NCBI GenBank assembly: GCA_963675135.1
Contig: OY776130.1
Span: forward strand, 32,170,001 to 32,234,000
Source: Galeopsis tetrahit
Taxonomy: Eukaryota; Streptophyta; Magnoliopsida; Lamiales; Lamiaceae
DNA length: 64,000 nt
Reading direction: 5' to 3'
Every line of letters begins with the position of its first letter. Positions within the stretch are counted from its first letter, which is position 1. Below the pieces are notes generated by a model, which worked only from the letters and a program-made list of their open reading frames with translations, did no database searches and was not told where the DNA came from. The translations under genes were made by a program, and so were the position numbers. Below, in pieces: positions 21,001 through 32,732 of this stretch.

Positions 21001-22479
21001 TTTCTGAAAATTACGTCTCTACCCTTGTTAGACACAAGGAGAAAATTGAGAAGTAGAGTAGTGATTGTGTGTTTCGTCTTATTAGTAGAGAAGTTAATGA
21101 CGACTTATCGGTCTTTTAGGGGGTCTGGGATTTTCCCAACTCTCATTATTAAGTCGAGTCTCCAATTATTGTGGACAACCTTCTCGATAGCTCTGATCCT
21201 TGCATTTTTTTATTAAGTTATATATAAAGTTTTTTTTTTTTGAGTTAATTATAATAATAGCATTGCAACATGTAAGCTTACCCTACTTTAAAAAAATAAC
21301 TAAAATTCCCCTAAAAAGTTACTCCTTCCGTTCCATACTTGAAGCTACAAACCAAATTGGCACGGATTTTAATAAATGAGTTGTTTATTAGTATTGTGTA
21401 AGATAAAGTGGGGGTAGTAAAGACTTTTCAACATTATAAATAGTAATAAAGTTACTTTTTAGTGTAATAAAGTAGTGACATTTGTTGTAATATTGTGATG
21501 TTTTAAGGAGAGTGTTTAAAAGTGTTTTTGCTATTTTAGGTAATGTAGCTTCAAGTATGGAACGCCCAAAATGGTAAAATGTAGCTTCAAGTATGGGACG
21601 AAGGAGTATTAAATAATTAGTAAAAATACACAAAGTTTATAATTATTTACTATGCAACTTAATTTGCTGATACAGAGACTTACAGACACCAGTTTAGCAC
21701 AACGAGTCCAGAAATAGTTGAATCGAATGTCTTTTTCTAGCCTGCAAAAAATGGAAGAAAGAAAATCAGTTTAAAAATCATGTAATGATAACAACGACAA
21801 CATAGAAACAACAACGGTTTATTATTGAAAAAACCGTTGTCTTTTTGCTGAAAATCAAGAATGGTTTTTTACCTTGCAAACAAGGAGCTTACTCTTCTGA
21901 GTCGCCATAACCGAAGCATGCTCAAGAACTTAAATCCTAATCCCCCGTTGTGACGATCGGTGAAGACGACACTCAGAGACTGAAATGGCAGAGTTGAGCA
22001 GAGATCAAATATGAACCATGATGACAAATACCTAATTAAGAGACAGAGTTTAGATTCAAGAATCTTGAAGAAATTGTTGGGGGATGATTATTAATAATTT
22101 ACTACCTTGTGGCTATTCTTTTGGGATCATCAAAAAGAATGTAAGAATGGGTATCAAGATAAGCCACGAAGAATGTGAGAACAATGTCGATGGCAAACAA
22201 GGTGTTGACAACGTTGTCGATTACGAAGAGAGTGTCTTGCTTGTAAGTTAGAAAGGCGAACTGAAACGGGGAAATCCAAGCCGAATAGATGACCAAAATA
22301 ACTAAGAAAGTCTCCCAAGCCCTGTAGTATGGATCATAGGGTGAGATTATGTGTTTACGAAGCTTCGTTGCTCGATTCATTTGAGCGCCTAATGATGGAA
22401 GAACATCATTAGAGAAGAAGCTGCTCTGTTTTGCTCTGCAAAGATGAGTTAACACGTTTTTCGCACGTGAAAGAGACAT
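18006..22479 (-). CDS. KAT1: Inward-rectifying K+ channel, KAT1/KAT2 type, ten exons
   Basis: Exons on the minus strand: 22479–22106, 22031–21873, 21741–21684, 20630–20313, 20000–19761, 19637–19539, 19324–19292, 19203–19018, 18877–18433, 18127–18006. All junctions are GT–AG and the joined frame is 677 residues. Order: N-terminus with KLRKHIISPYDPYYRAWETF, S1–S3, an S4 voltage sensor (FLSMLRLWRLRRVSSLFAR, ending at residue 178), the pore with TTTGYGD (253–259, K+ selectivity), S6, a C-linker (RNQLPSDIKDQILSHICLKF), a cyclic-nucleotide-binding-like domain (about 384–489), a divergent ankyrin-like stretch (LHVAAQQDHLEMVKILL) and a C-terminal KHA domain ending RDGDHLFLLPIKCV. Family members carry K+ into guard cells and phloem across the plasma membrane. 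Exon 7 is only 33 nt. Intron 3 carries a MITE. KAT1 and KAT2 cannot be told apart here. Confidence 0.95.
21320..21608. mobile_element. Stowaway-type MITE, family A copy 2 (channel intron 3)
   Basis: TA-CTCCTTCCGTTCCATACTTG … TCAAGTATGGGACGAAGGAG-TA, the same family and orientation as 12455–12744, with long stretches of identity. It sits in the 1053-bp intron 3 of the K+ channel gene, away from both splice sites. Confidence 0.9.
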
Positions 22480-22518
22480 CTCTCGACTCTGTGGTGGTTA
22501 TAAGAGAGTCGTCGAGGT

Positions 22519-22526
22519 TATTTATA
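22519..22526 (-). promoter_or_regulatory. Possible TATA box of the channel gene
   Basis: On the minus strand AATATAAATA lies about 40 bp before the ATG at 22479. If used, transcription would start only about 10 bp before the start codon, which is short, so a more distal promoter is also possible. Confidence 0.3.
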
Positions 22527-22529
22527 TTG

Positions 22530-23820
22530 CGAGGGGGGAGGTTTCTCTACTCATTTTCGCGCTTTCCATTTATGGAAGAAGGCCTTTTTGTGCGTGCTTT
22601 GGTTGTTTTGGGAAGGGTTGTGCAGCTCACATGTTGTTACAAAAGATGTAATAACTTGAAATGGGAACTTGTTTTGACTCAACACGAAAGTTGAAGTGGG
22701 GGACAAATTGAGTTATATCATAGTGATTGTGGTGGTTGAAGAATATTGTTTCGATTTAGTGTTGCATTTCGTATTGTGTGCTGTAGGAGACGAGGTATCC
22801 ATCATCGTATTGATTGGATTGAAGATAGGATAGTTTTTTTTTTTTAAATCTGGACGAGCGTTTGAAAACGCCACGTGGATGACCTATAATCAAGGCGATT
22901 ATACGTATGTTGACGTCGATTTTAGTGCACTAAGCTCGAGATTGTGTGAGGCTCATTCACCATGTATGTTTTCAAGCTTAACTAATATAAAGTTTGAAAA
23001 CCTCTCTTTGTCTCTCAATGCTAAATTGTTGTTGATGTTCATGTGCAAACCGACCAATTTTGGATTGAGATTTTGCAAAAATGTGAAGTTGTTATATTTT
23101 CCCACAACCTTATGGCACTGAATTTTGTCTTTCGTATTCTTTTTTTGTTTTGTTTTAATTGTGTACCCCACAATTTGTGACCTCTATCCTGAAAATTGAT
23201 GGAGATGTAGGTTTACGAGATACAAAATTGCAGTTCGATTCCTCTGTTTCATTGGTGTTTCATCCTACCGGATTTTTATTATGTGTCGTCTTCAATATTG
23301 TAGGACGTTGATTATTTTTTAATGTGACACGTGTCAATCATACATGTAGCGAAATAAAATGTGGAACATAAAAATTTAAATAGGTGATTTCATTCCGTAA
23401 AATTGAGAACATGTCGTTTGACAGGACTTGCAAGTCATCGAATTGGTTACTCATTTGTTAAGAGTGAAATGAATTAGGCAAAATAATGTATGAGACGAGT
23501 TTCTATCACATGTATATAGTATGATTTGTGGGCATATAAGTTATGACTCTATCCGAATTATGTTTTGCTCTAACGATGTAATTGGTCTCCATAATTAATT
23601 AGTTATTGAGCTAGATACCAATACTTAAAAAAATATATGAAGAAATTAGAGTTGCATATAGAAGGGGGAAGATTGTGAACTTAGTCCCAATCAAACAGTC
23701 TGGAAAAAATAGATAGTTTATTTCATTTTTCACGTTCTATTATATTGGAGTATTTGATAATTTGATGAGAGGAAAACAGTCCTTTCAATATTCCAAAGTA
23801 CAATCAAATTGTGTAATTAT
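22530..23820. other. Upstream (promoter) side of the channel gene
   Basis: No gene found. This 1.3 kb is the expected promoter of the minus-strand channel. I see no MITE or other TE end in it, unlike nearly every other interval of this size here. Frames at 22879–23121 and 22953–23171 overlap on opposite strands and lack family signatures. Confidence 0.5.
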
Positions 23821-24130
23821 TACTCCCTCCATTTTTTCCATTTTTTAATAAATGTAACTTGACATTTTTCAATAAATTAAGATAAATTGTGATCTCTATT
23901 ATCTTTCATTAATGATAAATAATTTTGATATTAAATTTTTGTTTAATAAAGAATATGATTAAAAATGTAGATGGTATTTATATATACAATATTTATATTT
24001 TCCATGATTTATGCTATTATATTTTTAAAAAAAATTATAAGGGTAAAATTATTAAAATTAAAGAAAAAATACAGAATGACACTTATTTTAAAAATATTAA
24101 AAAAAAGACAAAGTGACGTGGTGTGAGTAT
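23821..24130. mobile_element. Stowaway-type MITE, family C copy 1, right end decayed
   Basis: Starts TA-CTCCCTCCATTTTTTCC and shares AAATTAAGAT.AATTGTG and AATGACACTTATTTTAAAA with copies at 31865–32194 and 51445–51772. The expected ACGGAGGGAGTA end is replaced by GTGTGAGTA. Another MITE begins 9 bp later. Confidence 0.7.
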
Positions 24131-24138
24131 TAACTTAT

Positions 24139-24404
24139 TACTCCCTCCATCCATGAAAAGTAGGGACATGGGGATGGGGCACAAGTTTTAAGAAAATGAT
24201 AGATAAAGTAGATAAAGTAAGGGTATTATAGGGTATTGTGGGGTCCATTGTGAATAAAGTGATTGTTTAGGAATAAAGTTGATGGCAAATTGAGTAATTA
24301 AGTGATAGTTGAAGGGTGATAGTTTCCATAAAGTGTATGGGACTACATTTGGTGGACAAAGAATATGTGTCAAATGGGACTACTTTTCGTGGACGGAGGG
24401 AGTA
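24139..24404 (+). mobile_element. Stowaway-type MITE, family D copy 1
   Basis: TA-CTCCCTCCATCCATGAAAAG … CTTTTCGTGGACGGAGGGAG-TA. Body words AAGTAAGGGTATTATAGGG and GGGGTCCATTGTGAATAAAG reappear inverted at 26067–26277. Confidence 0.88.
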
Positions 24405-25379
24405 CAATTTACAAATGAAGGTCAAATTTTGCCAAAAATAGATGAAATCGCGTGCACTCCACGTAACAATCACGAGTTTGACTAAATTTGCTGTTTTGAA
24501 ACTACTAAATTTGCTGTTTCTGTTTAGTTATTTTATTAAAGTTTAATTGTTGCAAAATCACTACTTTTAACTTAATTGTATTTTTAATCAACCGTTTAGT
24601 TAACTTAATTGTATTTTTAATCAAACGTTTAGATAATAAAAATAAATTACGAATTCAACACTCAATTGCAAATGAGACACTAAGCAGTTTGGATCTTGCC
24701 CAAAATACAAATGACGTGGTTTTGACATGCTGATTTGTGCAAAAAAATGTATCATGGTCTTTAACTTAATTATATTTTTAATCAAACTTATTTTTTTGGT
24801 TAATTGTAAAAAAATAATTAAAAGGTATTTAAGTCAAATGTCCGGATATTTCGACAATTAAGCATTAAATATAAGTGTAGGTCAATATTGTGTCACATAA
24901 ATTACAAATTCCCCCAAATTTAGAATACATAATAATTTTCATAAAAAGAATTTTGTGGCTATATTTTGTGGTATGCATGGATCATGAGACATATCTAATT
25001 GTAATAATTTTATCCACTTATTTACTGCTATAAATAAACGTCCTATTCAAATAATATGTATGTATAAACTATATAATATTTTTTCTAATTTGTATATTTT
25101 AAAATTTATCTTTTAAATACATTAAATTTATTAAGTATTTAAATACTATCATACAATAATTTATAGACATCGATAAATTTTATACAGTAAAAAATTGGTT
25201 GAGTGAGACAAATAATGTTTGAAAAAAAAATCAATAAATTATATGGAGATTTTTTTCGGTAGATAATGTTTAAAATAGAAACGTTTATTTCCATTAAAAT
25301 TTTCCTTCAAATGTTAGAGTAAACATTTTATATTAATACCCTAAACACAATATATATGTGCCACACAATCGCACATAAT
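24405..25379. other. AT-rich intergenic DNA
   Basis: A phrase GTTTAGTTAACTTAATTGTA-like is repeated around 24560–24630. Otherwise no structure, and no gene candidate. Confidence 0.5.
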
Positions 25380-25552
25380 TTTTTTTTTTTTTTTGAAGTC
25401 TCGGGTATCCGGACTAAGGTCGACTAATTCCGGGGGACCAATCCCACCGCCCACTTGGGGGAGTCCCGTTTAAAGCCAGAGTTTTGCGCTCTGTATGGAC
25501 ATGACCCCATAGAAATTGTTTGCAACTTATGAGTTTCGAACCTGAGACTGAG
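25380..25552 (-). mobile_element. SINE fragment with tRNA-like B box
   Basis: On the minus strand GTCTCAGGTTCGAAACTCAT (B-box region) is followed by GC-richer sequence with GGACTCCCCCAAGTGGGCGG and a tail CCGGATACCCGAGACTTC, then poly(A) (poly-T at 25379–25394 on plus). No A box is found at its 5' side, so the head is truncated. Flanks share only about GCATAAT, too short for a firm TSD. Confidence 0.6.
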
Positions 25553-26066
25553 CATAATATTAACCTTCAAAGAAGACGACATGTCACCTAATTTAATCTC
25601 ACTTACACATCAATGAAATTAACTCCCTATACACTTTAATCCTACTAATTTTTTTATTAATTAATGATCTTTAATAGTCAAGTTCTCTATAAGAGAGTTT
25701 CTCACTTTTTAATACTCAGTCATGGATGTCATTAATTAAACGGAAGTGATAAATTCTACCTTTGGCGATTATACTTATGTTCGTAGAGCTTTATTAAACA
25801 AACTCACGAATGTAACATCGTGGGTTAGGAGGTGTGCAAATTAAGGGGTACATACCTTAGCTCGCGAGCCACGTAGGTTTGATAGTCCTTTTTGTTAGGT
25901 AGACCCATCGAATTTTGTAGTTAAGTTTCATTCTCGGCTTTGCTCTTGTAATAATGGAAGCTAATTATTCTTATTTGGTTAAAAAAAAACTCAACCATAT
26001 GACAATAATTTCGCATAGGCACACACAACATGATAGCACAATACAAAAATTGCCTCATTTGCCTTA

Positions 26067-26277
26067 TATTCTTTGTCCACAAAATGTAGTCTCATATCCT
26101 TTATGAAAACTATACCATCACTTAATTACTCAAATTGTCATCAACTTTATTCACAAACAATCACTTTATTCACAATAGACCCCACAATACCCTACAATAT
26201 ACCCTTACTTTATCTAATTTTTTCTTAAAACATGTGTCCCACTCCAATGGAACTACATTTCATGGACGGAGGGAGTA
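26067..26277 (-). mobile_element. Stowaway-type MITE, family D copy 2 (inverted)
   Basis: Right end TTTCATGGACGGAGGGAG-TA is intact; left end TTCTTTGTCCACAAAATGTAG is diverged. Read in reverse it aligns with 24139–24404 (GGGTATTGTGGGGTC). Left boundary approximate. Confidence 0.75.
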
Positions 26278-26696
26278 TGTCGTTTTCGTGTCATGTTCGG
26301 TAGGTGAGACAGTGTTTACATTTTAGACAAGAGTGCCTCTTCAAATAAGAAAAGTTGCCGGAACGATGCATTCATGATTAATTATGAACAACATTGCCTG
26401 CTCTGAATTTTCTGTGTAATATCAAACATAGTCATGCATTATTTAGATAAAGTGTGCACTTGTTGATGAATTCATATCAATGGAGCCCTCTTTAACTTTT
26501 AAACCTAAACTAATTATTGAATCCTCCCAACTCCAATTAATATACCTACCATAATTATATAGCATTTTCTATTCAATCGTGTTCTCTTATCTCATTACGT
26601 ACTTCTAAAAGGCTACTCGATCGACGTTTATAATAGTTTTACTATTGCCTTATTATTGCTTTTGAAAAATTTTGTATTAGTTTTGATAATTATGTC

Positions 26697-27900
26697 AAAA
26701 TGTGTTGTAAAATGAATTAATTAAATTGAATTTGTATAGGTCGGCTATATATTATAGGACATAATCCTAGATAAACAGTTGATAGAGAACTCAACTGGTC
26801 AGTTACGCAAGCCAACCAAGACTGAACAAATAGGTGTATGCTCAAAATAAAATTGATGAAGAACAACTCAACATACAGAAGAACTGAAGTAGAGATGACA
26901 GAAGACTCGTAGTCAAAGAGAAGGTTATTGAGTATCAAACAACTAGAAAGCTAGTTGAGACTCGGTTGATAGCAAATAGTAATTAATATTTCAACTATTT
27001 TGATAATGGCCACTAAGTTAGCCGGTTCATGATGAATATGTCTAAAACGACTAGTTGCTCATCCAATAAAGACAAATGGAATATTTAGTTCAAGTGTCAG
27101 CATCAAAGCTAGTAAAAGACATAAATGTCATTTTTATATCCATCGGAACTCATCCATGTGGATCAATGAGATTATAACCATTGATACTGATTTAACATAA
27201 ATGTGAACTGATCAGAACAATAGTGCAAAAGTGCATGAGACTGTCAGACACCTTACCTAATATAAATGGATATACTACTCTCAAAGAAGATTTGCACTAC
27301 ATTTAGTAGATTTTCGAATTAACTCTACAACGATTAATTTTTTTTTTTTTTAACTATATAGAAATACAAGGTTTTATCTTTCGAGTAAGTAAGGTAACAA
27401 AAATTCCAAAGAGAATGAACTAACATGCAATTGTTCATAATATATTTAAGTATTTCCAAAAGCACCCTTGCAAACCAAATCCTTCAAGTGTTCACCCTTA
27501 TAATCTAAGCATAAATTTATAAATCCTCAGGTTAAGAAGAAATTTCTCCAATCCAACTTGTAAAAGGGATTTCGTATATATATATTTGGAACCTCTTTCA
27601 AACATATCATCTCTCCTTGAGAGTTAGATTTTTGTTTTTTGTATAAACTTTATAAGAGAACTAGAACTTGTGAAGAGTAATAAGTTTAACAGTGTCCATT
27701 AATACTTAAAATTCAAACATTTCATTAAAAAAATTAACACACAACCTAGTATATGGAGTGGATGTAGGAGGCGGGTTTTTGAACCACAATAAATCTATAT
27801 ATCTTTATAGCTTTGATATATTTTGTTTATTCATTCATTTACTAATTTGTTTATCAAAACTACATAACACACAATTAGTTGAGCAATTACACAGCTGATA
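26697..27900 (+). mobile_element. LTR-retrotransposon remnant, copy 1
   Basis: Diverged similarity to 43030–44240: both contain GAT(C/T)AGA(A/G)CAATA(A/G)TGCAA followed by TACCTAAT and, near the end, GTGG.TGTAGG/GTGGTGTGGGTAG and AAT…CTATA wording typical of plant Copia LTR ends. No gag–pol frame. Boundaries are approximate. Confidence 0.4.
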
Positions 27901-28187
27901 TGATTTATTTTTTTTTTGCATAAAATTAATCAAGAGTTTTCGTAATCAGATAAGTTTTGGTATTAATACAGTTAATAATGTTATAAATTGTTTGTTGCAT
28001 TTCCTATTTGATCATGTTCTCTATTTTATCTCAACGTACAATAGTTATACATAATTTAGCAAAGATTAATTAGAATAAATTAGAATGATATTTAAATTTT
28101 TAAAATTTTAAAGTATAATCTACTTTTAATTTAAATTATCAAACAAATTATAAAGTTAAGTTGGAGTTCATCTAAATTTAAATTAAG

Positions 28188-29362
28188 GGGAAAATATCAA
28201 TTTTGGTCACCCAGTTTTACCTCTTTTCATATTTGTTCACCCAAATTTAGTCACTATCAAAATTGGTCACCCAGTTATTATATTATATCAAAATTGATCA
28301 CTCTGTTAGTCAATCTGTCATTGACTAACGGAGAAAGAGTTTTGAGCCGTGAAATTTCTCAGAACCTGAGGTTAAAAAAATTTCATGCATCTTCCAGAAC
28401 TAATGAAGCAAACACAGAAGCAAGAATCAAACATGTGCAAAAAAATTCTGATGCATCTTGTGAACGTAATATAATAGGTCAGAAAGAATTCTGATGCATC
28501 TAGAACGTGATTAGTTGGTTTACCTTTTATTTTATATATAATTAGGAAATGAGAAACTCAGGAGATATAAATTTATTTCAAATGCCCAATTGTTTTACTA
28601 ACATTTCAAGAAATCTGCAATAATGAAAAATATTTAGAATGAAAAACATGTTTATGAAATTTTCTTGAATGGATTTTAGAAAATTCTTTACAATTAATAT
28701 TCACCACAAATTATGCTCCAATAATTATAAATTGAGAAATGAATTGAAATAAGTTTATATCTCCGATTATTATACAAATTCAATATGAAACCAAGAATTG
28801 GAAAACAGAGTACAAAGTTGCATTCTATCTATTGAGTTTCTCATTTTCTGTAAAATAAAAAGTAAACCAACAAAAATAATTCATAATTGAGTTAAATAAT
28901 TATTAAAAACTTACTGAAATTTTCTAACTAACCATCAAGTTTCATGTTCTAGAAGATGCATGAGAAAGAATTCTCATTATCTATAAAATAAAAAGTAAAC
29001 CAACTTGATTGAATCACGTTCTAGAAGATACATCAGAACTCCTTCTGACCTGTTATAAATATAATGTATAAATATAATGTAAATATTGGTAATTTCCTGT
29101 TATAAATATAATGTATAAATATAATGTAAATATTGGTAATTTTTGCACATGTTTCATTCTTGCTTTTGTTTTTTAACCTTAGGTTTTGAAAAATTTCACT
29201 GCTCAAAACTCTTTCTCCGTTAGTCAATGACAGATTAACTAACACAGAGTGATCAATTTTGATAGAATATAATAACTGGATGACCAATTTTGATAGTGAC
29301 TAAATGTGGGTGACCAAATATGAAAAGAGGTAAAACTGGGTGACCAAAATTGATATTTTCCC
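28188..29362. mobile_element. Mutator-like foldback element, 9-bp TSD
   Basis: The left arm starts GGGAAAATATCAATTTTGGT and the right arm ends with its inverse. The inverted arms cover about 190 bp, including TGACTAACGGAGAAAGAGTT. The element lies between perfect 9-bp repeats TAAATTAAG (28179–28187, 29363–29371). The frames at 28294–28494 and 29033–29287 are the same arm sequence read from opposite sides and are not genes. A 50-bp direct repeat (CTGTTATAAATATAATGTAT, 29050–29142) lies near the right arm. Confidence 0.87.
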
Positions 29363-29605
29363 TAAATTAAGCTATCAAATATCAACTAATAACCTAAATC
29401 ATTTGATATCAAATACTCCGTATGAACTAATAACCTAAATCATTTGATAAAGTATCATTTAAGTCATTTAGATCACGTGCGAGGCAGACTAACCCTCATC
29501 ATTGGAGGAGAGGTGACTGGTTAGGTCCCTCAGTTATAGGGCCCCACAATATCTATCACTATATACATGTGTACGTGTATATTGCTTAGATATATTATTG
29601 TATAA

Positions 29606-29898
29606 TACTCCCTCGGTCCCATAGTTGAAGGTTTAAATCAATTTGGCATGAGTTTTAATAAATGAATTGTTTATTAATATTGTGTAAAATAAAGTGGGAG
29701 TAGTAAAAACTTTTCAACTTTATAAATAGTAGTAATAAAGTTACTTTTTAGTGTAATAAAGTAGTGACATTTGTTGTAATATTGTGATGTTTTAAGGGGA
29801 GTGTTTAAAAGTGTTTTTGCTATTTTAGGTAATATGCCTTCAAGTATGAAATACCCAAAACGGTAAAATGTGTCTTCAAGTATGGAACAGAGGGAGTA
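29606..29898. mobile_element. Stowaway-type MITE, family A copy 3
   Basis: TA-CTCCCTCGGTCCCATAGTTG … TCAAGTATGGAACAGAGGGAG-TA; the body matches 12455–12744 and 21320–21608 in the same orientation, and is the most diverged of the three. Confidence 0.88.
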
Positions 29899-30288
29899 AT
29901 CATTTTTTATTTATCTCAAAATTTTGCATTTGTAATATTAACCACATATGCAAGTGGTTCTACGCCTTCTATCGACCCCCATGTCGATTGGTATGACTTT
30001 TTCCGTTCTAAAATTGGTTAGGTTTATTATTGTGTTGGCTGGCTAGTATGATAGAGAAATGAAAGTGACTTTTGGTGGTGGGCTAATCGGAGTTCACTTG
30101 AGTGTTTTTCAGTTAACTTTTCACTATCCTCAATTTTAGGAAATCGGTTCATACCCAGCTTAATTCTGACTTTAAGTGAAATTTTCGTTAATGGAAGGTG
30201 GAATTGGCCCCCCAATTAATTTTTAGTAATATTTTCATGTTTTTAAGTCAATAATTTTCTTAGTACGTGTATCATTTAAAATGACATA
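29899..30288. other. Short intergenic stretch
   Basis: No gene or bounded repeat seen. Confidence 0.5.
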
Positions 30289-30552
30289 TATTTTGAAGTC
30301 AAAGTCTCAAGTGTACTCAAATACACGGTGTACTTGAGTAAACTTTGATTGGTCAACTGTTGACCGTTGACCGGTCAACGGTCTAACTTTGACTTTTTTT
30401 TTTTTTTTGAAAAAGTGTATATTAGTATATTGAAAAGTGTATCTTTGTTTTTTAATGAAAAGTGTATGTTATACTATATTGAAAAGTACAATATTGTTTT
30501 TAATGAAAAATGTATGATATTATAACTGAAAAGTGTATGTTATATATTAATG

Positions 30553-31776
30553 GGGCAAAACTCTCTTGGGGAAATGGGGGTGGAGATTCCTAAATGAAAA
30601 GAACAGTCTGTGGGCTAGGGTTCTTAGGTCTAGATATGGGGCTGTTAGGGGAGATGGCTTTAACTTATTCCCAAAGGGGAGGGTCGGGAAGGTATCATTG
30701 TGGTGGAAAGATGTCTTAAGAGTGGTAGGTGAGGGTAATGGGGAATGGTTTCATGAAAATTTATCTAAGGTCTTAGGGGATGGAAAAAATTATTTCTTCT
30801 AGGAGGAAAACTAGTGTGGGGAGGGAATTTTGAAGGATAGGTTTAGGAGACTATATCTGCTTAACTTAGACAAAGGAAAAACAGTGGGGGAAATGGGTAC
30901 ATGGGAGGGGGGTAACTGGAGATGGACATGGGGCTGGAGAAGAGAACTATTTGATAGGGAACTAATACTCTGTAACAATCTACTGTCTGTGATGAACAGG
31001 TTCCAACCCAAAGCGGGAATCGAGGACGCGTGGAGATGGAAGGCATCAAGTACGGGGAAATACTCCACAAAAGAAACGTACTCGGCCCTGTTCAACCAAA
31101 GTCAAGACACTAGACCGGACGATAGACTGATTCAAGGATTCAAGAACACTTGGAAGAGCTTTGTCCCCTCAAAAGTCAAGGCCCACACATGGAGGCTCCT
31201 ATGGGGTAGACTGCCAACACGATCCAACCTTAGAAGAAGGAACATCCTCAACCAGAACGACGACCTAAGGTGTGTATTATGTGGCAGGAGCGAAGAAACT
31301 GAGAAACACATATTTTTAGAATGCCCTCAAGCATACAAAGTTTGGATGGAGTGCCTGAACTGGCTCAAGATACCATCAACTCTACCATCAGAATTACTAG
31401 ACCATCTCCTAGGATTTGGAGGTCTTATCGGCGGAAAAGATGGAAAGAAGATCGCCACATGCATATGGCTATGTGTGGTATAGCTAATATGGAGTGGAGA
31501 AACGCAATCCTCTACCGAAACGAAACTTTCTCGATCACAAAGGTCAAGGAGGAATTAAGGGCTAGTCTTTGGAGTTGGTTCACAATCAAACACCCCACTC
31601 GTACCAATTTATCCTTCAAAGCCTGGGTGACAGACTCACTCAAGTGCATGATTTGAGCCACTTAGCAGATTGTTACCTTTATTGTTTTCTCCTTGATGTA
31701 AAACCTGTACACTAACTTTTCGGGTATTTCTTGTACCCAGCATTAATATAATTCATTTTTACCGATCCAAAAAATA
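30553..31776 (+). mobile_element. 5'-truncated LINE with 12-bp TSD
   Basis: Contains the 3' part of a plant L1-type ORF2 and a 3' UTR ending TTTACCGATCCAAAAAA. Flanked by TATATATTAATG at 30541–30552 and 31777–31788. The tail phrase CGGGTATTTCTTGTACCCA is shared with the tiny copy at 55134–55268. It interrupts the repeat core of the 30298–32436 element, so it is younger than that element. Confidence 0.9.
30566..31656 (+). pseudogene. LINE ORF2 C-terminal part (zf-RVT region), broken
   Basis: One frame runs from 30566 through WWKDVLRVVGEG, a single internal stop (TAG at 30800–30802, where a Trp is usual), then DRFRRLY and onward to the zinc-binding-like CVLCGRSEETEKHIFLEC. The frame shifts near 31465–31485 and finishes in another frame with WSWFTIKHPTRTNLSFKAW before a stop at 31656. 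This region (PF13966-type) follows the reverse transcriptase in plant LINEs. Reverse transcriptase and endonuclease are absent through 5' truncation. One stop and one frameshift suggest a modest age. Confidence 0.88.
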
Positions 31777-31864
31777 TATATATTAATGAAAAGTGTATGT
31801 TATTATAACTGAAAAATGTATGATCTATTAATGAAAAGTGTATGGTATTATAACTAAAAAAATG

Positions 31865-32194
31865 TACTCCATCCATCTTTTAATAAGTGTCATTTTAGCT
31901 TTTTTTTAACAAATTAAGATTATAAATTGTGGTCGATATTACCCTTCATTAATTATAACTAATTTTAATATAGAAATTTTATTTGATAAAGAATGTAGTT
32001 AAGAATGTAGCTAGTATTCATAAATCAAATTAATTTTGGTATAAACAATTTTTGTGGAATTTATTAATGAAAAATATTTATGGTAAATGAATAAGGATAA
32101 AATAGTCAAAATTAAAGAAAAAACTCAAGAATGACACTTATTTTAAAATTAGTTAAAAAGTCAAAGTGACACTTATTAAAAAACGGAGGGAGTA
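31865..32194. mobile_element. Stowaway-type MITE, family C copy 2
   Basis: TA-CTCCATCCATCTTTTAATAA … TTATTAAAAAACGGAGGGAG-TA. It is very close to 51445–51772, with shared TAAGTGTCATTTTA.CTTTTT and TAAGGATAAAATAGTCAAAA. Lies inside the 30298–32436 element. Confidence 0.9.
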
Positions 32195-32305
32195 TGTTTT
32201 ATTAATGAAAAGTGTATATTATTATAACTGAAAAGTATATGATATTATAACTAAAAGGTGTATGTTAATATAGTTGAAAATATTATTGAAAAATGTAATT
32301 TTTTC

Positions 32306-32341
<36 letters not shown>

Positions 32342-32732
32342 TCAAAGTTTGACCGTTGACCAATCAACGGTCAACAATTAACCAATCAAAGTGTACTCAA
32401 GTATATGGTATTCTTGAGTACACAAGAGACTCACCCTATTTTGAATATAAAAATATACTCCGTATAAATTAATTTAGGGGAAGAGGGTCCCACAATTATG
32501 GAACCCCCAATCCCCATTGACCATGGATTGCTTTTGTGACCTGGGACACCGTGGTCCAAAGAATCGTGGTCCTAGCCACACACTTGCTTCAATCATTAAC
32601 TTGCTTTTAATTTTTGGTCCTAAAATTCAAATTGCAAAAAAACTTATACGACAAATATATATATATATATATATATTTATTTAAATATATAACCATATTT
32701 GCACCTTTTAATTTTTAAGGTACCCACAATTC

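Larger units (their letters stand above)
30298..32436. mobile_element. Mutator-like element with about 100-bp TIRs, interrupted by a LINE and a MITE
   Basis: Left arm AGTCTCAAGTGTACTCAA … GTTGACCGTTGACCGGTCAA; the right arm carries the inverse (GTTGACCAATCAACGGTCAA … TACACAAGAGACT). Flanked by 9-bp direct repeats TATTTTGAA (30289–30297, 32437–32445). The core is an array of about 22–25 bp units (TGAAAAGTGTATGTTATTATAAC). A LINE (30553–31776) and a Stowaway MITE (31865–32194) were inserted later. A 30-bp poly(A) lies at about 32310–32339. Confidence 0.85.

Noticed and set aside
22879..23171. Frames of 72–80 residues upstream of the channel
   Set aside because: Opposite-strand overlaps with no family match; probably promoter DNA.
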